From assembly GCA_018268435.1 (NCBI GenBank), contig JAFDWP010000108.1, forward strand, positions 1 through 40,502: a stretch of DNA of 40,502 bases, in the 5' to 3' direction. Position numbers and translations under genes: made by a program. The stretch comes from Actinomycetota bacterium. Its GTDB lineage: Bacteria; Actinomycetota; Actinomycetes; Actinomycetales; Microbacteriaceae. The notes under the pieces are model-generated. The model saw only the letters and a program-made list of their open reading frames with translations. It was not told the DNA's origin and made no database searches. Shown here piece after piece: positions 24,254-33,507 of the stretch. How positions within the stretch are numbered: position 1 is the stretch's first letter; each line of letters begins with the position of its first letter.

Positions 24254-24730
24254 TCAGGCCGCGAGGCCGACGAGCTTGCGGATGCGTGCCACGTGGCCGG
24301 TGGCCTTGACGTTGTAGAGCGCGTGCGCGATCACGCCGTCCTCGTCGATGACGAAGGTCGAGCGGATCACACCCTGGATCACCTTGCCGTAGTTCTTCTT
24401 CTCGCCCCACACGCCGTAGGCGCGGTGCACGGCGAGGTCGGCGTCGCTGAGCAGGGGGAAGGTGAGACCGTCGCGCGCGGTGAACTGCTTCAGCTTCGCG
24501 ACGTCGTCCCGGGAGACGCCCAGAACGGCGTAGCCCGCGCCCTGCAGGGAGGACAGGCTGTCGCGGAAGTCGCAGGCCTCGGTGGTGCAGCCGGGGGTCA
24601 TCGCCGCCGGGTAGAAGTACAGGATCACGCGCCTGCCGCGCAGGTCGTGCAGCGAGACGGACGAGCCGTCCTGGTCCGGCAGGGTGAAGTCGGGGGCGGG
24701 GGATCCTGGTTCGAGGCGCTGTGCGGTCAC
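24254..24730 (-). CDS. bcp: thioredoxin-dependent peroxiredoxin, Bcp/PrxQ type
   Basis: This 158-aa AhpC/TSA-fold protein has peroxidatic Cys C48 in FYPAAMTPGCTTEACDFRD and resolving Cys C53, the atypical 2-Cys PrxQ arrangement. It reduces H2O2 and organic peroxides with thioredoxin. The start is GTG at 24728-24730. The six bases before it read ggaggg (ribosome site), and these are preceded by TAGCCT, so it can be read as having its own promoter. It lies 33 bp after rsgA on the same strand, so read-through from aroA-rsgA is also possible. Its place close to sigH suits an oxidative-stress role. Confidence 0.95.
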   Translation of the reverse strand: MTAQRLEPGSPAPDFTLPDQDGSSVSLHDLRGRRVILYFYPAAMTPGCTTEACDFRDSLSSLQGAGYAVLGVSRDDVAKLKQFTARDGLTFPLLSDADLAVHRAYGVWGEKKNYGKVIQGVIRSTFVIDEDGVIAHALYNVKATGHVARIRKLVGLAA

Positions 24731-24736
24731 CCCTCC

Positions 24737-24742
24737 AGGCTA
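24737..24742 (-). promoter_or_regulatory. bcp -10 element, leaderless spacing
   Basis: TAGCCT on the minus strand, six bases before the GTG start, inside the 33-bp gap after rsgA. Confidence 0.45.
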
Positions 24743-24763
24743 TCGGCCCGCGGCGGCGCGAGG

Positions 24764-25846
24764 TCAGAGCTTGTCGGCGAAGGTCGCCAGCAGCCGCTGC
24801 AGCGACTCCAGACGGGCCAGGCCGGCGTCGCCGAGCGCGCCGTCGGCGGCGGCCTCGTTCAGCGCGCAGTCCGCGGCGTCGGCGCGGTGCGTGCAGCCGC
24901 GCGGGCAGTTCTCCGCGATCGTCGCCAGCTCGGTGAACGCCGCCAGGATGTTCTGCGGATCCACGTGACCCAGGCCGAACGAGCGCACGCCGGGGGTGTC
25001 GATCACCCAGCCCGAGCCGAGCGGCGCACCGGGGGAGAGGGCGGGGGCGACGTAGCGCAGCGACACAGTCGAGGACGACGTGTGCCGCCCCCGCCCGGTC
25101 ACCTCGTTGACATGCCCGGTCGCGCGCCCCGCGCCCGGGACCAGGGCGTTCACGAGGGTGGACTTGCCGACGCCGGAGTGCCCGACGAACACGGTCGAGT
25201 GTCCGATGAGCGCCGCGCCGATCTCGTCGACCGGCATCTGGGCCTGGGCGCTCGTGAACACCCGCAGGTCGAGGCCGTCGAAGTGCTTCAGGAACTCGGC
25301 CGGATCCGCCAGGTCCGTCTTGGTGACCACCAGCAGCGGCCGGATCCCGGCGTCGAGGGCCGCCACCAGGTAGCGGTCCACGAGGCGCTCGCGGGGCTCC
25401 GGATCCGCCGCCGCGACCACGATGAGCATCTGATCGGCGTTGGCGACGATGACGCGCTCCACCTGATCGGTGTCGTCGGCGCTGCGCCGCAGCAGCGAGG
25501 AGCGCTCCAGGATCCCGACGATGCGGGCGAGGCTGCCCTCCTCACCGGTGACGTCGCCCACCACGCGTGCGGCGTCCCCGGTCACGATCGGGGTGCGGCG
25601 CAGCTCGCGCGCCCGCGCCGCGGTGATCGTGCGCTCCTGGTCGGTGCCCTCGCCCAGCAGTACCGTGTAGCGCCCGCGGTCGACGCCCAGCACCCGGCCG
25701 ATCTCGGCGTCGCTGTGCGCGGGGCGGCGCTTGGTGCGCGGCCGGTTGGCCTTCGGGTTCGGACGCACCCGGATCTGGGACTCGTCGAAGTCGTCGAGCT
25801 CGTCGTCGCCGTCCCCGTCGTCCCAGACTCCGTCCATCCAGCTCAC
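24764..25846 (-). CDS. rsgA: ribosome small subunit-dependent GTPase RsgA
   Basis: This 360-aa circularly permuted GTPase assists late 30S maturation. It has an acidic N-terminal extension (DDGDGDDELDDFDE), a basic patch, an OB-fold, then G4 TKTD (175-178) before G1 GHSGVGKST (222-230) and G3 DTPG (283-286). The C-terminal zinc site has C314, C318, H320 and C327. The GTG at 25844-25846 overlaps the aroA stop (GTGA); an ATG four codons in (25837) is a possible alternative. The aroA-rsgA pairing near sigH is conserved in actinobacteria. Confidence 0.96.
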   Translation of the reverse strand: MSWMDGVWDDGDGDDELDDFDESQIRVRPNPKANRPRTKRRPAHSDAEIGRVLGVDRGRYTVLLGEGTDQERTITAARARELRRTPIVTGDAARVVGDVTGEEGSLARIVGILERSSLLRRSADDTDQVERVIVANADQMLIVVAAADPEPRERLVDRYLVAALDAGIRPLLVVTKTDLADPAEFLKHFDGLDLRVFTSAQAQMPVDEIGAALIGHSTVFVGHSGVGKSTLVNALVPGAGRATGHVNEVTGRGRHTSSSTVSLRYVAPALSPGAPLGSGWVIDTPGVRSFGLGHVDPQNILAAFTELATIAENCPRGCTHRADAADCALNEAAADGALGDAGLARLESLQRLLATFADKL

Positions 25847-27180
25847 GCGGTCGCGCCTCCCGTGGCGCCGCCGTCCGGCAGGCGCTCCCAGAGCTGGGTG
25901 AATTCGGGCAGGGTCTTCGCCGTGGTGCCGATCTCGTCGATCTCCACATCGGGCACGCGCAGGCCGATGAGCGCGCCGGTGGTCGCCATCCGGTGGTCGT
26001 GGTGCGCGGGCCAGGTGCCGCCGTGCAGCGCCGCAGGCAGGATCCGGATGCCGTCCGCGAGCTCCTCCACCTCTCCGCCCAGGGCGCGCAGGTTGCCGGC
26101 GAGCGCTGCGATCCGATCCGTCTCGTGCAGGCGGATGTGACCGATGCCGGTGATGGTCGTCGGCTCGTCGGCGAGCGCCGCGAGCCCGACGAACGTGGGG
26201 GCGAGCTCGCCCGCGGCGGAGAGGTCGAACTCCCCGCCGTGGATGCGGCCGGTGCCGCGGACCGTCAGCACGTCGCCGCTGCGGTGCACGACGGCGCCGA
26301 GGGGCGACAGCAGCTCGGGGAGCAGCGCGCCGGGCTGCGTGGAGCGCGCCGGCCAGCCGGCGACCGACACCTCACCGCCCGCGACGAGCGCCGCGGCCAG
26401 GAACGGCGCCGCGTTGGACAGATCGGGCTCGATCGCGGTCTCGCGGGCGCGCGGCACCCCGGCCTCGACCATCCACTCGCCGGTTCCGGGGCGCGAGACC
26501 TTGATCCCGCGGCGGGTCAGCGCCTCCACGGTCATGTCGATGTGCGGCATGCTGGGCAGCCGCTCCCCGGTGTGCACGAGGTGCAGCCCGACATCGAAGC
26601 GCGGGGCGGCGAGCAGCAGGCCGGAGACGAACTGGCTGGACGCCGACGCGTCGATCTCGACCCGCCCGCCGCGGATGTGGCCGCGTCCGCGGATGGTGAA
26701 GGGGAGCGACCAGCTGCCGTGGTCCTCGACGTCGACGCCGAGGTCTCGCAGCGCACGGATCATCGCGCCCATGGGTCGGTGCAGGGCGGTCTCGTGGGCG
26801 GTGATCAGCACGTCGCCGTCGGCGAGCCCCGCGAGCGGGGCGATGAAGCGCATGACGGTTCCCGCCTGGCCGCAGTCGATCGTGGTGCCGCCGCTGAGCC
26901 GGGCCGGGGTGATCCGCAGATCGGGACCGAAGCCGCCCGATCCGGCCTGCTCGGCCACCCCGATGCCGAGGGCGCGCAGCGCGTCGATCATGCGCGCGGA
27001 GTCGTCCGAGTGCAGGGGAGCGGTGACGAGCCCCGGACCGTCCGCGATCGCCGCGAGGACGAGCTCGCGGTTGGTGATGGACTTGGATCCGGGCACGCGC
27101 AGTCTCGCGTTCAGGGCGCCGGCGGCGCGCGGCGCGATCCAGCGGCCGCGCGGTGCGGGGGAATACGTCGAAGCGCTCAT
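25843..27180 (-). CDS. aroA: 3-phosphoshikimate 1-carboxyvinyltransferase (EPSP synthase)
   Basis: This 445-aa shikimate-pathway enzyme joins shikimate-3-phosphate and phosphoenolpyruvate. It has [12 protein letters not shown] near the N-terminus (K33, R39), a phosphoenolpyruvate loop [11 protein letters not shown] (G107, R111), [11 protein letters not shown], and the C-terminal [13 protein letters not shown]. The loop has Gln-Ala-Gly-Thr instead of the E. coli Asn-Ala-Gly-Thr, as in many actinobacteria. The ATG at 27178-27180 has GGAA upstream and TAGGGT eight bases before. It is divergent from sigH across 119 bp. Confidence 0.96.
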   Translation of the reverse strand: MSASTYSPAPRGRWIAPRAAGALNARLRVPGSKSITNRELVLAAIADGPGLVTAPLHSDDSARMIDALRALGIGVAEQAGSGGFGPDLRITPARLSGGTTIDCGQAGTVMRFIAPLAGLADGDVLITAHETALHRPMGAMIRALRDLGVDVEDHGSWSLPFTIRGRGHIRGGRVEIDASASSQFVSGLLLAAPRFDVGLHLVHTGERLPSMPHIDMTVEALTRRGIKVSRPGTGEWMVEAGVPRARETAIEPDLSNAAPFLAAALVAGGEVSVAGWPARSTQPGALLPELLSPLGAVVHRSGDVLTVRGTGRIHGGEFDLSAAGELAPTFVGLAALADEPTTITGIGHIRLHETDRIAALAGNLRALGGEVEELADGIRILPAALHGGTWPAHHDHRMATTGALIGLRVPDVEIDEIGTTAKTLPEFTQLWERLPDGGATGGATA

Positions 27181-27299
27181 CGGTTCCTACCCTACTGAAG
27201 GCCCCGACAGCGGGCCGCGCGAAGACGGAGAAGGACGGGCTCATGCTGGCGACGCTCGAGCGGGTGCACGCCGAACCCGACAGCCTAGACTGGCTGGCG

Positions 27300-27917
27300 A
27301 TGAACGATCAGGCACCGCTGGACGCGCAGCCGGACGCGGACTCCTCCGCGCGCCGGGAATTCGAGGAGCAGGCGATCCCCTTCATGGATCAGCTCTACGC
27401 CGCCGCCATGCGCATGACGCGCAACCCCGCCGACGCCGCGGACCTCGTCCAGGAGACCTTCGTGAAGGCGTTCGCCTCGTGGTCGAGCTTCACCCAGGGC
27501 ACCAACCTGAAGGCGTGGCTCTACCGGATCCTGACGAACACCTACATCAACATCTACCGCAAGCGGCAGCGCGAGCCGTACCAGGGCACGATCGACGAGC
27601 TCGAGGACTGGCAGCTCGGCGGCGCCGAGTCGACCACCGCCTCGCACAGCCGCTCTGCCGAGGCCGAGGCGATCGACCGGATGCCGGCGTCGGTCGTCAA
27701 GGAAGCGCTGCAGGCGGTTCCGGAGGATTTCCGGCTGGCGGTGTACCTCGCCGACGTCGAGGGCTTCGCCTACCAGGAGATCGCCGACATCATGAAGACC
27801 CCCATCGGCACCGTCATGAGTCGCCTGCATCGCGGGCGGCGCATGCTGCGGGAGCTGCTGGCGGACTACGCCGCGGAGCGAGGCATCGCCTCCGCCGGTA
27901 CGAGGAGCACGAAATGA
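27300..27917 (+). CDS. sigH: RNA polymerase sigma factor SigH (ECF)
   Basis: This 205-aa ECF sigma factor has region 2 at about 25-95 ([45 protein letters not shown]) and region 4 at about 130-190 ([27 protein letters not shown]). It matches mycobacterial SigH/Streptomyces SigR, which drive thioredoxin and thiol-stress genes. I prefer the ATG at 27300: its N-terminal length matches SigH and TAGACT lies eight bases upstream. An in-frame ATG at 27243 with an AGGAC site would add 19 residues and cannot be excluded. The stop overlaps the anti-sigma ATG (ATGA). Confidence 0.95.
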   Translation: MNDQAPLDAQPDADSSARREFEEQAIPFMDQLYAAAMRMTRNPADAADLVQETFVKAFASWSSFTQGTNLKAWLYRILTNTYINIYRKRQREPYQGTIDELEDWQLGGAESTTASHSRSAEAEAIDRMPASVVKEALQAVPEDFRLAVYLADVEGFAYQEIADIMKTPIGTVMSRLHRGRRMLRELLADYAAERGIASAGTRSTK

Positions 27918-28159
27918 CCGACTGCGGATGCGCCAAGGCGCGGCAGGACCTGGAGGAGTACCTCCGCAACGAGATGTGCAAGACCGAGCACTCCGACATC
28001 CGTGAGCACCTCGAGAACTGCCCGTCGTGCGCGGAGGAGGCGCTCGTGGCCACCACGCTGACCGAAGTGGTCTCGCGGGCTTGCCGGGAGACCGCGCCCG
28101 AGGCGCTGCGCGATCAGGTGCTGGCGCGGTTGCGCGCCGTGCAGGCCACCGCGCACTGA
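27914..28159 (+). CDS. rshA: zinc-associated anti-sigma factor (RsrA/RshA type)
   Basis: This 81-aa protein has the ZAS motif H32-x3-C36-x2-C39 (HLENCPSC) and additional cysteines C4, C6 and C22. RsrA/RshA proteins bind SigR/SigH through zinc-coordinated thiols; disulfide stress breaks the complex and frees the sigma factor. It is [15 protein letters not shown] coupled to sigH by ATGA overlap, the standard arrangement for keeping the two proteins balanced. Confidence 0.94.
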   Translation: MTDCGCAKARQDLEEYLRNEMCKTEHSDIREHLENCPSCAEEALVATTLTEVVSRACRETAPEALRDQVLARLRAVQATAH

Positions 28160-28169
28160 CGGGCCCCGC

Positions 28170-28195
28170 CACGGGTGCCCCGGTGAGGCACCGTG
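28170..28195 (+). terminator. hairpin after the anti-sigma gene
   Basis: GGTGCC (28174-28179) pairs with GGCACC (28187-28192), extended by CAC/GTG after a one-base bulge. It directly precedes the next -10 element at 28198. Confidence 0.45.
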
Positions 28196-28197
28196 GA

Positions 28198-28203
28198 TAC
28201 GCT
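28198..28203 (+). promoter_or_regulatory. -10 element of the Eis-like gene, leaderless arrangement
   Basis: TACGCT lies exactly six bases before the ATG at 28210; no ribosome site is visible. Confidence 0.5.
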
Positions 28204-28209
28204 GAACGC

Positions 28210-29523
28210 ATGCACTCCCTCGACGCACGCACCGTCCCGGCGGATCCGCACGCGCAGCAGCGGCTGCAGGCCTCCGGGCTGGACTACCGCGTGGTGGACG
28301 CGACGGATCCGGTCGCGGCCCGCGCCTTCGCCCGCGCCGACGCGCGGGGCTTCCTCGACCCGGAGCCGGACGACGCGGCGGTCGCCCGCGCACGCGAGAC
28401 GGTGATCGACCGGCGCAACATCGGGGTGTTCGCACCGGGCGCCGCCCCGGACGCGCTGCCGGTGGCCACCGTGAACTCGTGGATCACCCCGATGACGGTG
28501 CCCGGGGCTCCGGGCGCCCACCTGCCGATGTGGGCGATCAGCTCCGTCACGGTCTCGGCCACGCACCGTCGCCGGGGGATCGCCCGGAACCTGCTCGAGG
28601 GGGAGCTGCGTGCGGCCGGGGCGGCCGGGGTGCCGGTCGCGGGGCTCACGGCGACGGAGGCGACGATCTACGGGCGGTACGGCTTCGGCGCCGCGCTCCC
28701 CGTCGCCCGGCTGCAGGTGGACGCACGCCGGGCCGGCGGCATCGCGCTGCCGGCGTCCGACCGCGTCACGGTCGAGTACCTCGAGCCCGAGGCGCTGGCG
28801 ACGGCGCTCGACGCGGTGCACGAGCGCACCAGGCTCACCCGGGTCGGCGACATCGCCGGGTGGCCGGAGCGCTGGCGTCGCATGGCGGGGCTCGCGCCCG
28901 ACGACGAGAAGGCGCGGGCGGTGCGCGGGGTGCGCGCGATCGACCCCGCCGGCACCACCCGCGGCGTGCTCGCCTACACGCTGGACGAGCTGCGCGACGA
29001 CTTCGGCGCCGACCTGCGGGTCCGCCACCTCGACGCCGAGACCCCCGAGGCGCTGCGCGCGCTGTGGGCGTTCGCCGTGAACCACGACCTCATCCGCACC
29101 GTGCACGCCGACCTCCGCGCCGTGGACGATCCACTGCCCTGGCTCGTGGCGAACCAGCGCGCCGTGCAGACCGCGGTGCACGACCACGGCTGGCTGCGGG
29201 TGCTGGATGTGCCCGCCGTGCTGCGGTCGCGCACGTACCGCGCGCCGCTGGACGTCGTGCTGCGGGTCGCGGATCCGCTCGGCATCGCCGACGGCTCCTG
29301 GCGGCTGCGGGTGGACGCGGACGGCGTCGGCGACGTGCAGTCCACCCACGTCGCGCCGGACGTGGAGCTCGGCGTGGGTGCGCTCGGCTCGCTGTGCCTC
29401 GGGGGAGTGAGCGCCCCCGCCCTGCACGCGGCGGGGCGACTCGCCGCGACCGCGGAGGTCGCGTCCGCGTGGGAGAACGCGTTCGGGCTGCCCGTGGCCC
29501 CGTCGCTCAGCATCTGGTACTGA
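28210..29523 (+). CDS. Eis-like GNAT acetyltransferase
   Basis: This 437-aa protein has the Eis architecture. Its N-terminal GNAT domain carries the acetyl-CoA loop VTVSATHRRRGIARNLLEGEL (about 117-137) and GLTATEATIYGRYGFG. A second degenerate GNAT-like region and a C-terminal SCP2-type domain follow, ending in PSLSIWY. In Eis the terminal carboxylate acts in catalysis; here the last residue is Tyr. Eis acetylates amines, including aminoglycosides and host or self proteins; the substrate here is unknown. It sits between the sigH operon and kgd, with its own leaderless-type promoter. Confidence 0.9.
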   Translation: MHSLDARTVPADPHAQQRLQASGLDYRVVDATDPVAARAFARADARGFLDPEPDDAAVARARETVIDRRNIGVFAPGAAPDALPVATVNSWITPMTVPGAPGAHLPMWAISSVTVSATHRRRGIARNLLEGELRAAGAAGVPVAGLTATEATIYGRYGFGAALPVARLQVDARRAGGIALPASDRVTVEYLEPEALATALDAVHERTRLTRVGDIAGWPERWRRMAGLAPDDEKARAVRGVRAIDPAGTTRGVLAYTLDELRDDFGADLRVRHLDAETPEALRALWAFAVNHDLIRTVHADLRAVDDPLPWLVANQRAVQTAVHDHGWLRVLDVPAVLRSRTYRAPLDVVLRVADPLGIADGSWRLRVDADGVGDVQSTHVAPDVELGVGALGSLCLGGVSAPALHAAGRLAATAEVASAWENAFGLPVAPSLSIWY

Positions 29524-29539
29524 GCGCCCTGCAGGGCGC
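29524..29539. repeat. 16-bp palindrome at the Eis-like gene end
   Basis: GCGCCCTGCAGGGCGC is a perfect palindrome starting directly after the stop codon; it may form a short hairpin ahead of the main terminator. Confidence 0.5.
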
Positions 29540-29548
29540 CCCCGGGAA

Positions 29549-29590
29549 CGACGACGCGGTGCCCCGGAGGTCCGGGACACCGCGTCGTCG
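29549..29590. terminator. bidirectional terminator between Eis-like gene and kgd
   Basis: Arms 29549-29561 and 29578-29590 form a perfect 13-bp stem, continued by a C/A mismatch and a 5-bp inner stem with loop aggt. It lies between the convergent stops at 29523 and 29605. Confidence 0.92.
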
Positions 29591-29604
29591 GTGGAGCCGA
29601 GGAC

Positions 29605-32600
29605 TCAGAGGGTCAGGGCGCGCGAGAGCAGGTCGGCCTGCTCGCGCGCGTGCACCTTCGAGGATCCGGTCGACGGCGCGGCCGAGGCCGGGCGCGTGAT
29701 CGGGCGCACCACACGCGGACCGGGCACGGTCTGGAAGTGCAGCGCGAGGAACGGCCAGGCGCCCTGGTTCTCCGGCTCCTCCTGCACCCAGACGATCTCG
29801 GCGTTGGGGTACGTGTCGGCGACGGTCTTCAGCGTGCGCAGCGGCACCGGGTAGAGCTGCTCGACCCGCACCAGCGCGATCTCGGGGTTCGGGTTCTTGT
29901 CCAGCTCGGCGACCAGATCCCAGTGCACCTTGCCCGAGTGGAAGATCACGCGCTTGACGGCGGTGCGATCCAGCTCTCGGGTGTCGTCGATCACGGCCTC
30001 GAACCGGCCGTGCGTGAAGTCCTCCACCGGGCTGGTGGCCCCGCGCAGACGCAGCATCGCCTTCGGCGTGAACACGATGAGCGGCCTGCGCGGCTTCGCG
30101 TAGGCCTGGCGGCGCAGCAGGTGGAAGTAGCTCGCCGGGGTGGACGGACGGGCGACGGTCATGTTGTCCTGCGCGCACAGCTGCAGGAAGCGCTCCATGC
30201 GCGCCGAGGAGTGGTCCGGCCCCTGGCCCTCGTATCCGTGCGGCAGCAGCAGCACGACGCTCGACTGCTGGCCCCACTTCTGCTCGGCTGCGGAGATGTA
30301 CTCGTCGATGACCGACTGCGCGCCGTTCACGAAGTCGCCGAACTGCGCCTCCCAGAGCACCAGCGCCTCGGGGCGCTCCACCGAGTAGCCGTACTCGAAG
30401 CCGAGCGCGGCGTACTCGCTGAGCAGCGAGTCGTAGACGAAGAACCGGGCCTGGTTGTCGGAGAGGTTCGCCAGCGGCAGCCACTCCTGGCCGTTCGCGC
30501 GGTCGTGCAGCACGGCGTGACGCTGCACGAACGTGCCGCGGCGCGAGTCCTGCCCGGCGAGGCGCACCGGGGTGCCCTCGACCAGCAGCGAGCCGAAGGC
30601 GAGCAGCTCGCCGAAGCCCCAGTCGATCCCGCCCTTGCGGCTCATGTCGACGCGCTTGTCCATCGCCTGCTGCAGCTTCGGGTGCACGGTGAAGCCCTCG
30701 GGCTTGTTCGCGTGCGCGTCGCCGATGAGGCGGACGACCTTGAGCGGCACGCCGGTGACCTCGGGGGTGCCGATCTGCTCGTCGACGGGCGGGAGGTCGG
30801 GGGCGATCGGCGTGGCGCCGGTCTCGGCCGCGTGCGTCTCCGCGAAGGCGATCTCCAGGCGGTTCTGGAAGTCGGCCTTGGCCTGGTCGTACTCCTCCTG
30901 CGTGATGTCGCCGCGGCCCACGAGCGCCTCGGTGTACAGGCTGCGCACGGAGCGCTTGGCCTGGATCAGGTCCGTCATCAGCGGCTGCGTCATCGACGGG
31001 TCGTCGCCCTCGTTGTGACCGCGGCGGCGGTAGCAGACCAGGTCGATCACGATGTCGCGGTGGAAGCGCTCGCGGTACTCGAAGGCGAGCTGCGCGACGT
31101 GCACCACGGCCTCGGGGTCGTCGCCGTTCACGTGCAGGACGGGCGCCTGGATCGTCTTGGCGACGTCGGTGGCGTACACCGAGGTGCGCGAGTCGTTGGG
31201 CAGGGTGGTGAATCCGACCTGGTTGTTCACCACGACGTGCACGGTGCCGCCGGTGCGGTAGCCGCGCAGCTGCGACATCTGCAGGGTCTCCACGACCACG
31301 CCCTGGCCCGCGAAGGCCGCGTCGCCGTGCACGAGGATGGGCAGCCAGGTGAAGGTGCCGATCGGCTTGCGGTCCTGCTTGGCGCGCGTGATGCCCTCGA
31401 GCACCCCGTCCACGGTCTCCAGGTGCGACGGGTTCGCCGCGAGCAGGATCGGCAGCTCGACGCCGTCATCGGCGACGAACGTGCCCTCCTTGCCCAGGTG
31501 GTACTTGACGTCACCGGATCCGCGCTCGTTGCCCGGCTGGGTGGATCCCTCGAACTCGCGGAACACCTGGCCGTACGTCTTGCCCGCGATGTTCGCGAGG
31601 ACGTTCAAGCGGCCGCGGTGCGCCATGCCGATCGCGGCGCCGTCGAGGCCCGCCCCGGCGGCGCCCTGCAGGATCTCGTCCAGCAGCGGCACGAGCGACT
31701 CCGCACCCTCGAGCGAGAAGCGCTTCTGGCCGACGTACTTCGTCTGCAGGAAGGTCTCGAAGGCCTCCGCCTCGTTGAGCTTGCTGAGCACGCGCAGCTG
31801 CTCGTCGTGGCCCGGCTTGACGTACTTGACCTCGACCTTGTCCTGGAACCAGCGGCGCTGCTCCGGGTCCTGGATGTGCATGTACTCGATGCCGATCGTG
31901 CGGCAGTACGAGTCGCGCAGCACGCCGAGGATGTCGCGCAGCCGGAGCTGGCGCTGCCCGCCGAAGCCGTTCGTGACGAATTCGCGGTCCAGGTCCCAGA
32001 ACGTCAGGCCGTGGGTCTCGATCTCGAGGTCCGGGTGCGTGCGCTGCACGTACTCGAGCGGGTCGATGTCGGCCATGAGGTGGCCGCGCACGCGGTAGGA
32101 GTTGATGAGCTCCTGCACGCGCGCCGTCTTGTCGATGCGCTCGGCGAGGTCGACGGCGATGTCCTTGTTCCAGCGGATCGGCGCGTACGGGATCCGCAGC
32201 GCGCGGAAGACGCTGTCGTAGAAGCCGCGCTCGCCGATGAGCAGCTCGTGCACCTTCTTCAGGAACTCGCCGGATCCCGCACCCTGGATGACGCGGTGGT
32301 CGTAGGTCGAGGTGAGCGTGATGGTCTTGCCGATGCCGAGGACGTCGATCGTCTTCTGGCTGGATCCCTGGAACTCGGCCGGGTACTCGAGCGCGCCGGC
32401 GCCGATGATGCAGCCCTGGCCCTTCATCAGGCGCGGGACCGAGTGCACGGTGCCGATGCCGCCCGGGTTGGTCAGCGAGAGCGTGGTTCCCTGGAAGTCG
32501 GCCGCGGTGAGCTTGTTGCCGCGGGCGCGGGTGATGAGGTCCTCGTACGCGGAGAGGTACTCGCTGAAGGTCAGGGTCTCGGCGCGCTTGATCGACGGCA

Positions 32601-33327
32601 CCAGCAGCGCGCGGGTCCCGTCGGGCTTGGGGACGTCGATCGCGATGCCGAGGTTGACGTGCGCGGGTGCGACGACGCTGGGCTTGCCGTCGACCTCGGC
32701 GTAGAACACGTTCTGGCTCGGGAACTCCTTGAGCGCCTGGATGAGCGCCCAGCCGATGAGGTGCGTGAAGCTCACCTTGCCGCCGCGGGTGCGAGACATG
32801 TGGTTGTTGATGACGATGCGGTTGTCGATCATCAGCTTCGCGGGCACGGTGCGCACGCTCGTCGCGGTGGGGACGGTCAGCGACTCGTCCATGTTGGCCG
32901 CGAGGGTCTTCGTCATGCCGCGCAGCGGGGTGACGACGTCCTCGTGCATCTCGGCGCCCGGTTCCTCGGTGGAGCGGTCCTGCGCCTGGGCGGGGATGGG
33001 CGCCTGGCGGGCCGGCTTCGTGGTGGTGCGCGCGACCGGCTGCTGGCCGATCACCGGGACCGGAGCCGTCACCGGGTGCGCGGACGGGGCGGGGACCGGC
33101 GCGGCCGAAGCCGCCGGCGCCGCCGTCGAAGCAGGGGCAGCCGGGGGTGCGGAGGGCGCGACGGATCCCGCGTCGGAGGGGCGGTAGTTCTCGAGAACCG
33201 GCCACCACTCCTTGTCGACGGAGTTGCGATCGACCTTGAACTGTTCGTAGAGCTCGTCGACGAGCCACGAGTTGGCCCCGAACTCTCCATCTCCCGCAGG
33301 ACCGACGCCGGTCACCTGGCTCGACAC
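29605..33327 (-). CDS. kgd: multifunctional 2-oxoglutarate decarboxylase/dehydrogenase Kgd
   Basis: This 1240-aa E1-E2 fusion is the actinobacterial alpha-ketoglutarate enzyme of the TCA cycle. The N-terminal helix (ANSWLVDELYEQFKVD) is followed by a Pro/Ala linker (about 51-125). An E2-like acyltransferase domain with DHRVIQGAGSGEFL comes next, then the thiamine-diphosphate E1 domain (HRGRLNVLANI, RRRGHNEGDDPS). The N-terminus lacks a lipoyl domain, as in the family, which borrows lipoyl groups from the pyruvate E2. GTG at 33325-33327 is chosen because homology begins at S-S-Q-V-T-G and GAGGG lies nine bases upstream. It diverges from guaB1 across 180 bp. The opposite strand has a long open frame that I treat as its shadow. 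Confidence 0.97.
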   Translation of the reverse strand: MSSQVTGVGPAGDGEFGANSWLVDELYEQFKVDRNSVDKEWWPVLENYRPSDAGSVAPSAPPAAPASTAAPAASAAPVPAPSAHPVTAPVPVIGQQPVARTTTKPARQAPIPAQAQDRSTEEPGAEMHEDVVTPLRGMTKTLAANMDESLTVPTATSVRTVPAKLMIDNRIVINNHMSRTRGGKVSFTHLIGWALIQALKEFPSQNVFYAEVDGKPSVVAPAHVNLGIAIDVPKPDGTRALLVPSIKRAETLTFSEYLSAYEDLITRARGNKLTAADFQGTTLSLTNPGGIGTVHSVPRLMKGQGCIIGAGALEYPAEFQGSSQKTIDVLGIGKTITLTSTYDHRVIQGAGSGEFLKKVHELLIGERGFYDSVFRALRIPYAPIRWNKDIAVDLAERIDKTARVQELINSYRVRGHLMADIDPLEYVQRTHPDLEIETHGLTFWDLDREFVTNGFGGQRQLRLRDILGVLRDSYCRTIGIEYMHIQDPEQRRWFQDKVEVKYVKPGHDEQLRVLSKLNEAEAFETFLQTKYVGQKRFSLEGAESLVPLLDEILQGAAGAGLDGAAIGMAHRGRLNVLANIAGKTYGQVFREFEGSTQPGNERGSGDVKYHLGKEGTFVADDGVELPILLAANPSHLETVDGVLEGITRAKQDRKPIGTFTWLPILVHGDAAFAGQGVVVETLQMSQLRGYRTGGTVHVVVNNQVGFTTLPNDSRTSVYATDVAKTIQAPVLHVNGDDPEAVVHVAQLAFEYRERFHRDIVIDLVCYRRRGHNEGDDPSMTQPLMTDLIQAKRSVRSLYTEALVGRGDITQEEYDQAKADFQNRLEIAFAETHAAETGATPIAPDLPPVDEQIGTPEVTGVPLKVVRLIGDAHANKPEGFTVHPKLQQAMDKRVDMSRKGGIDWGFGELLAFGSLLVEGTPVRLAGQDSRRGTFVQRHAVLHDRANGQEWLPLANLSDNQARFFVYDSLLSEYAALGFEYGYSVERPEALVLWEAQFGDFVNGAQSVIDEYISAAEQKWGQQSSVVLLLPHGYEGQGPDHSSARMERFLQLCAQDNMTVARPSTPASYFHLLRRQAYAKPRRPLIVFTPKAMLRLRGATSPVEDFTHGRFEAVIDDTRELDRTAVKRVIFHSGKVHWDLVAELDKNPNPEIALVRVEQLYPVPLRTLKTVADTYPNAEIVWVQEEPENQGAWPFLALHFQTVPGPRVVRPITRPASAAPSTGSSKVHAREQADLLSRALTL

Positions 33328-33495
33328 TTCCGATCGCCCTCTTTCGTCGCTGAAGCGATGGGGTCCGTCCCGGTGGTCTCCGGGTGCGGCCACTCATCCG
33401 GGTGTCAAGCCTAACGTGTCGCGGAGGCATCGCGGGCCCGCGTGGCGCGGTTCCGGGGGGCCCAGATCGCCCGACCGTGCCGGACGCAGGACGGC

Positions 33496-33501
33496 TACCC
33501 T
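33496..33501 (+). promoter_or_regulatory. guaB1 -10 element, leaderless arrangement
   Basis: TACCCT lies exactly six bases before the guaB1 ATG. Confidence 0.55.
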
Positions 33502-33507
33502 GAGAGC

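Noticed and set aside
29650-33414. 1254-codon plus-strand open frame opposite kgd
   Set aside because: High-G+C antisense artefact: composition skewed to Leu, Val, Arg, Gly, His and Asp with no recognisable domain, while the minus strand encodes Kgd with all motifs.
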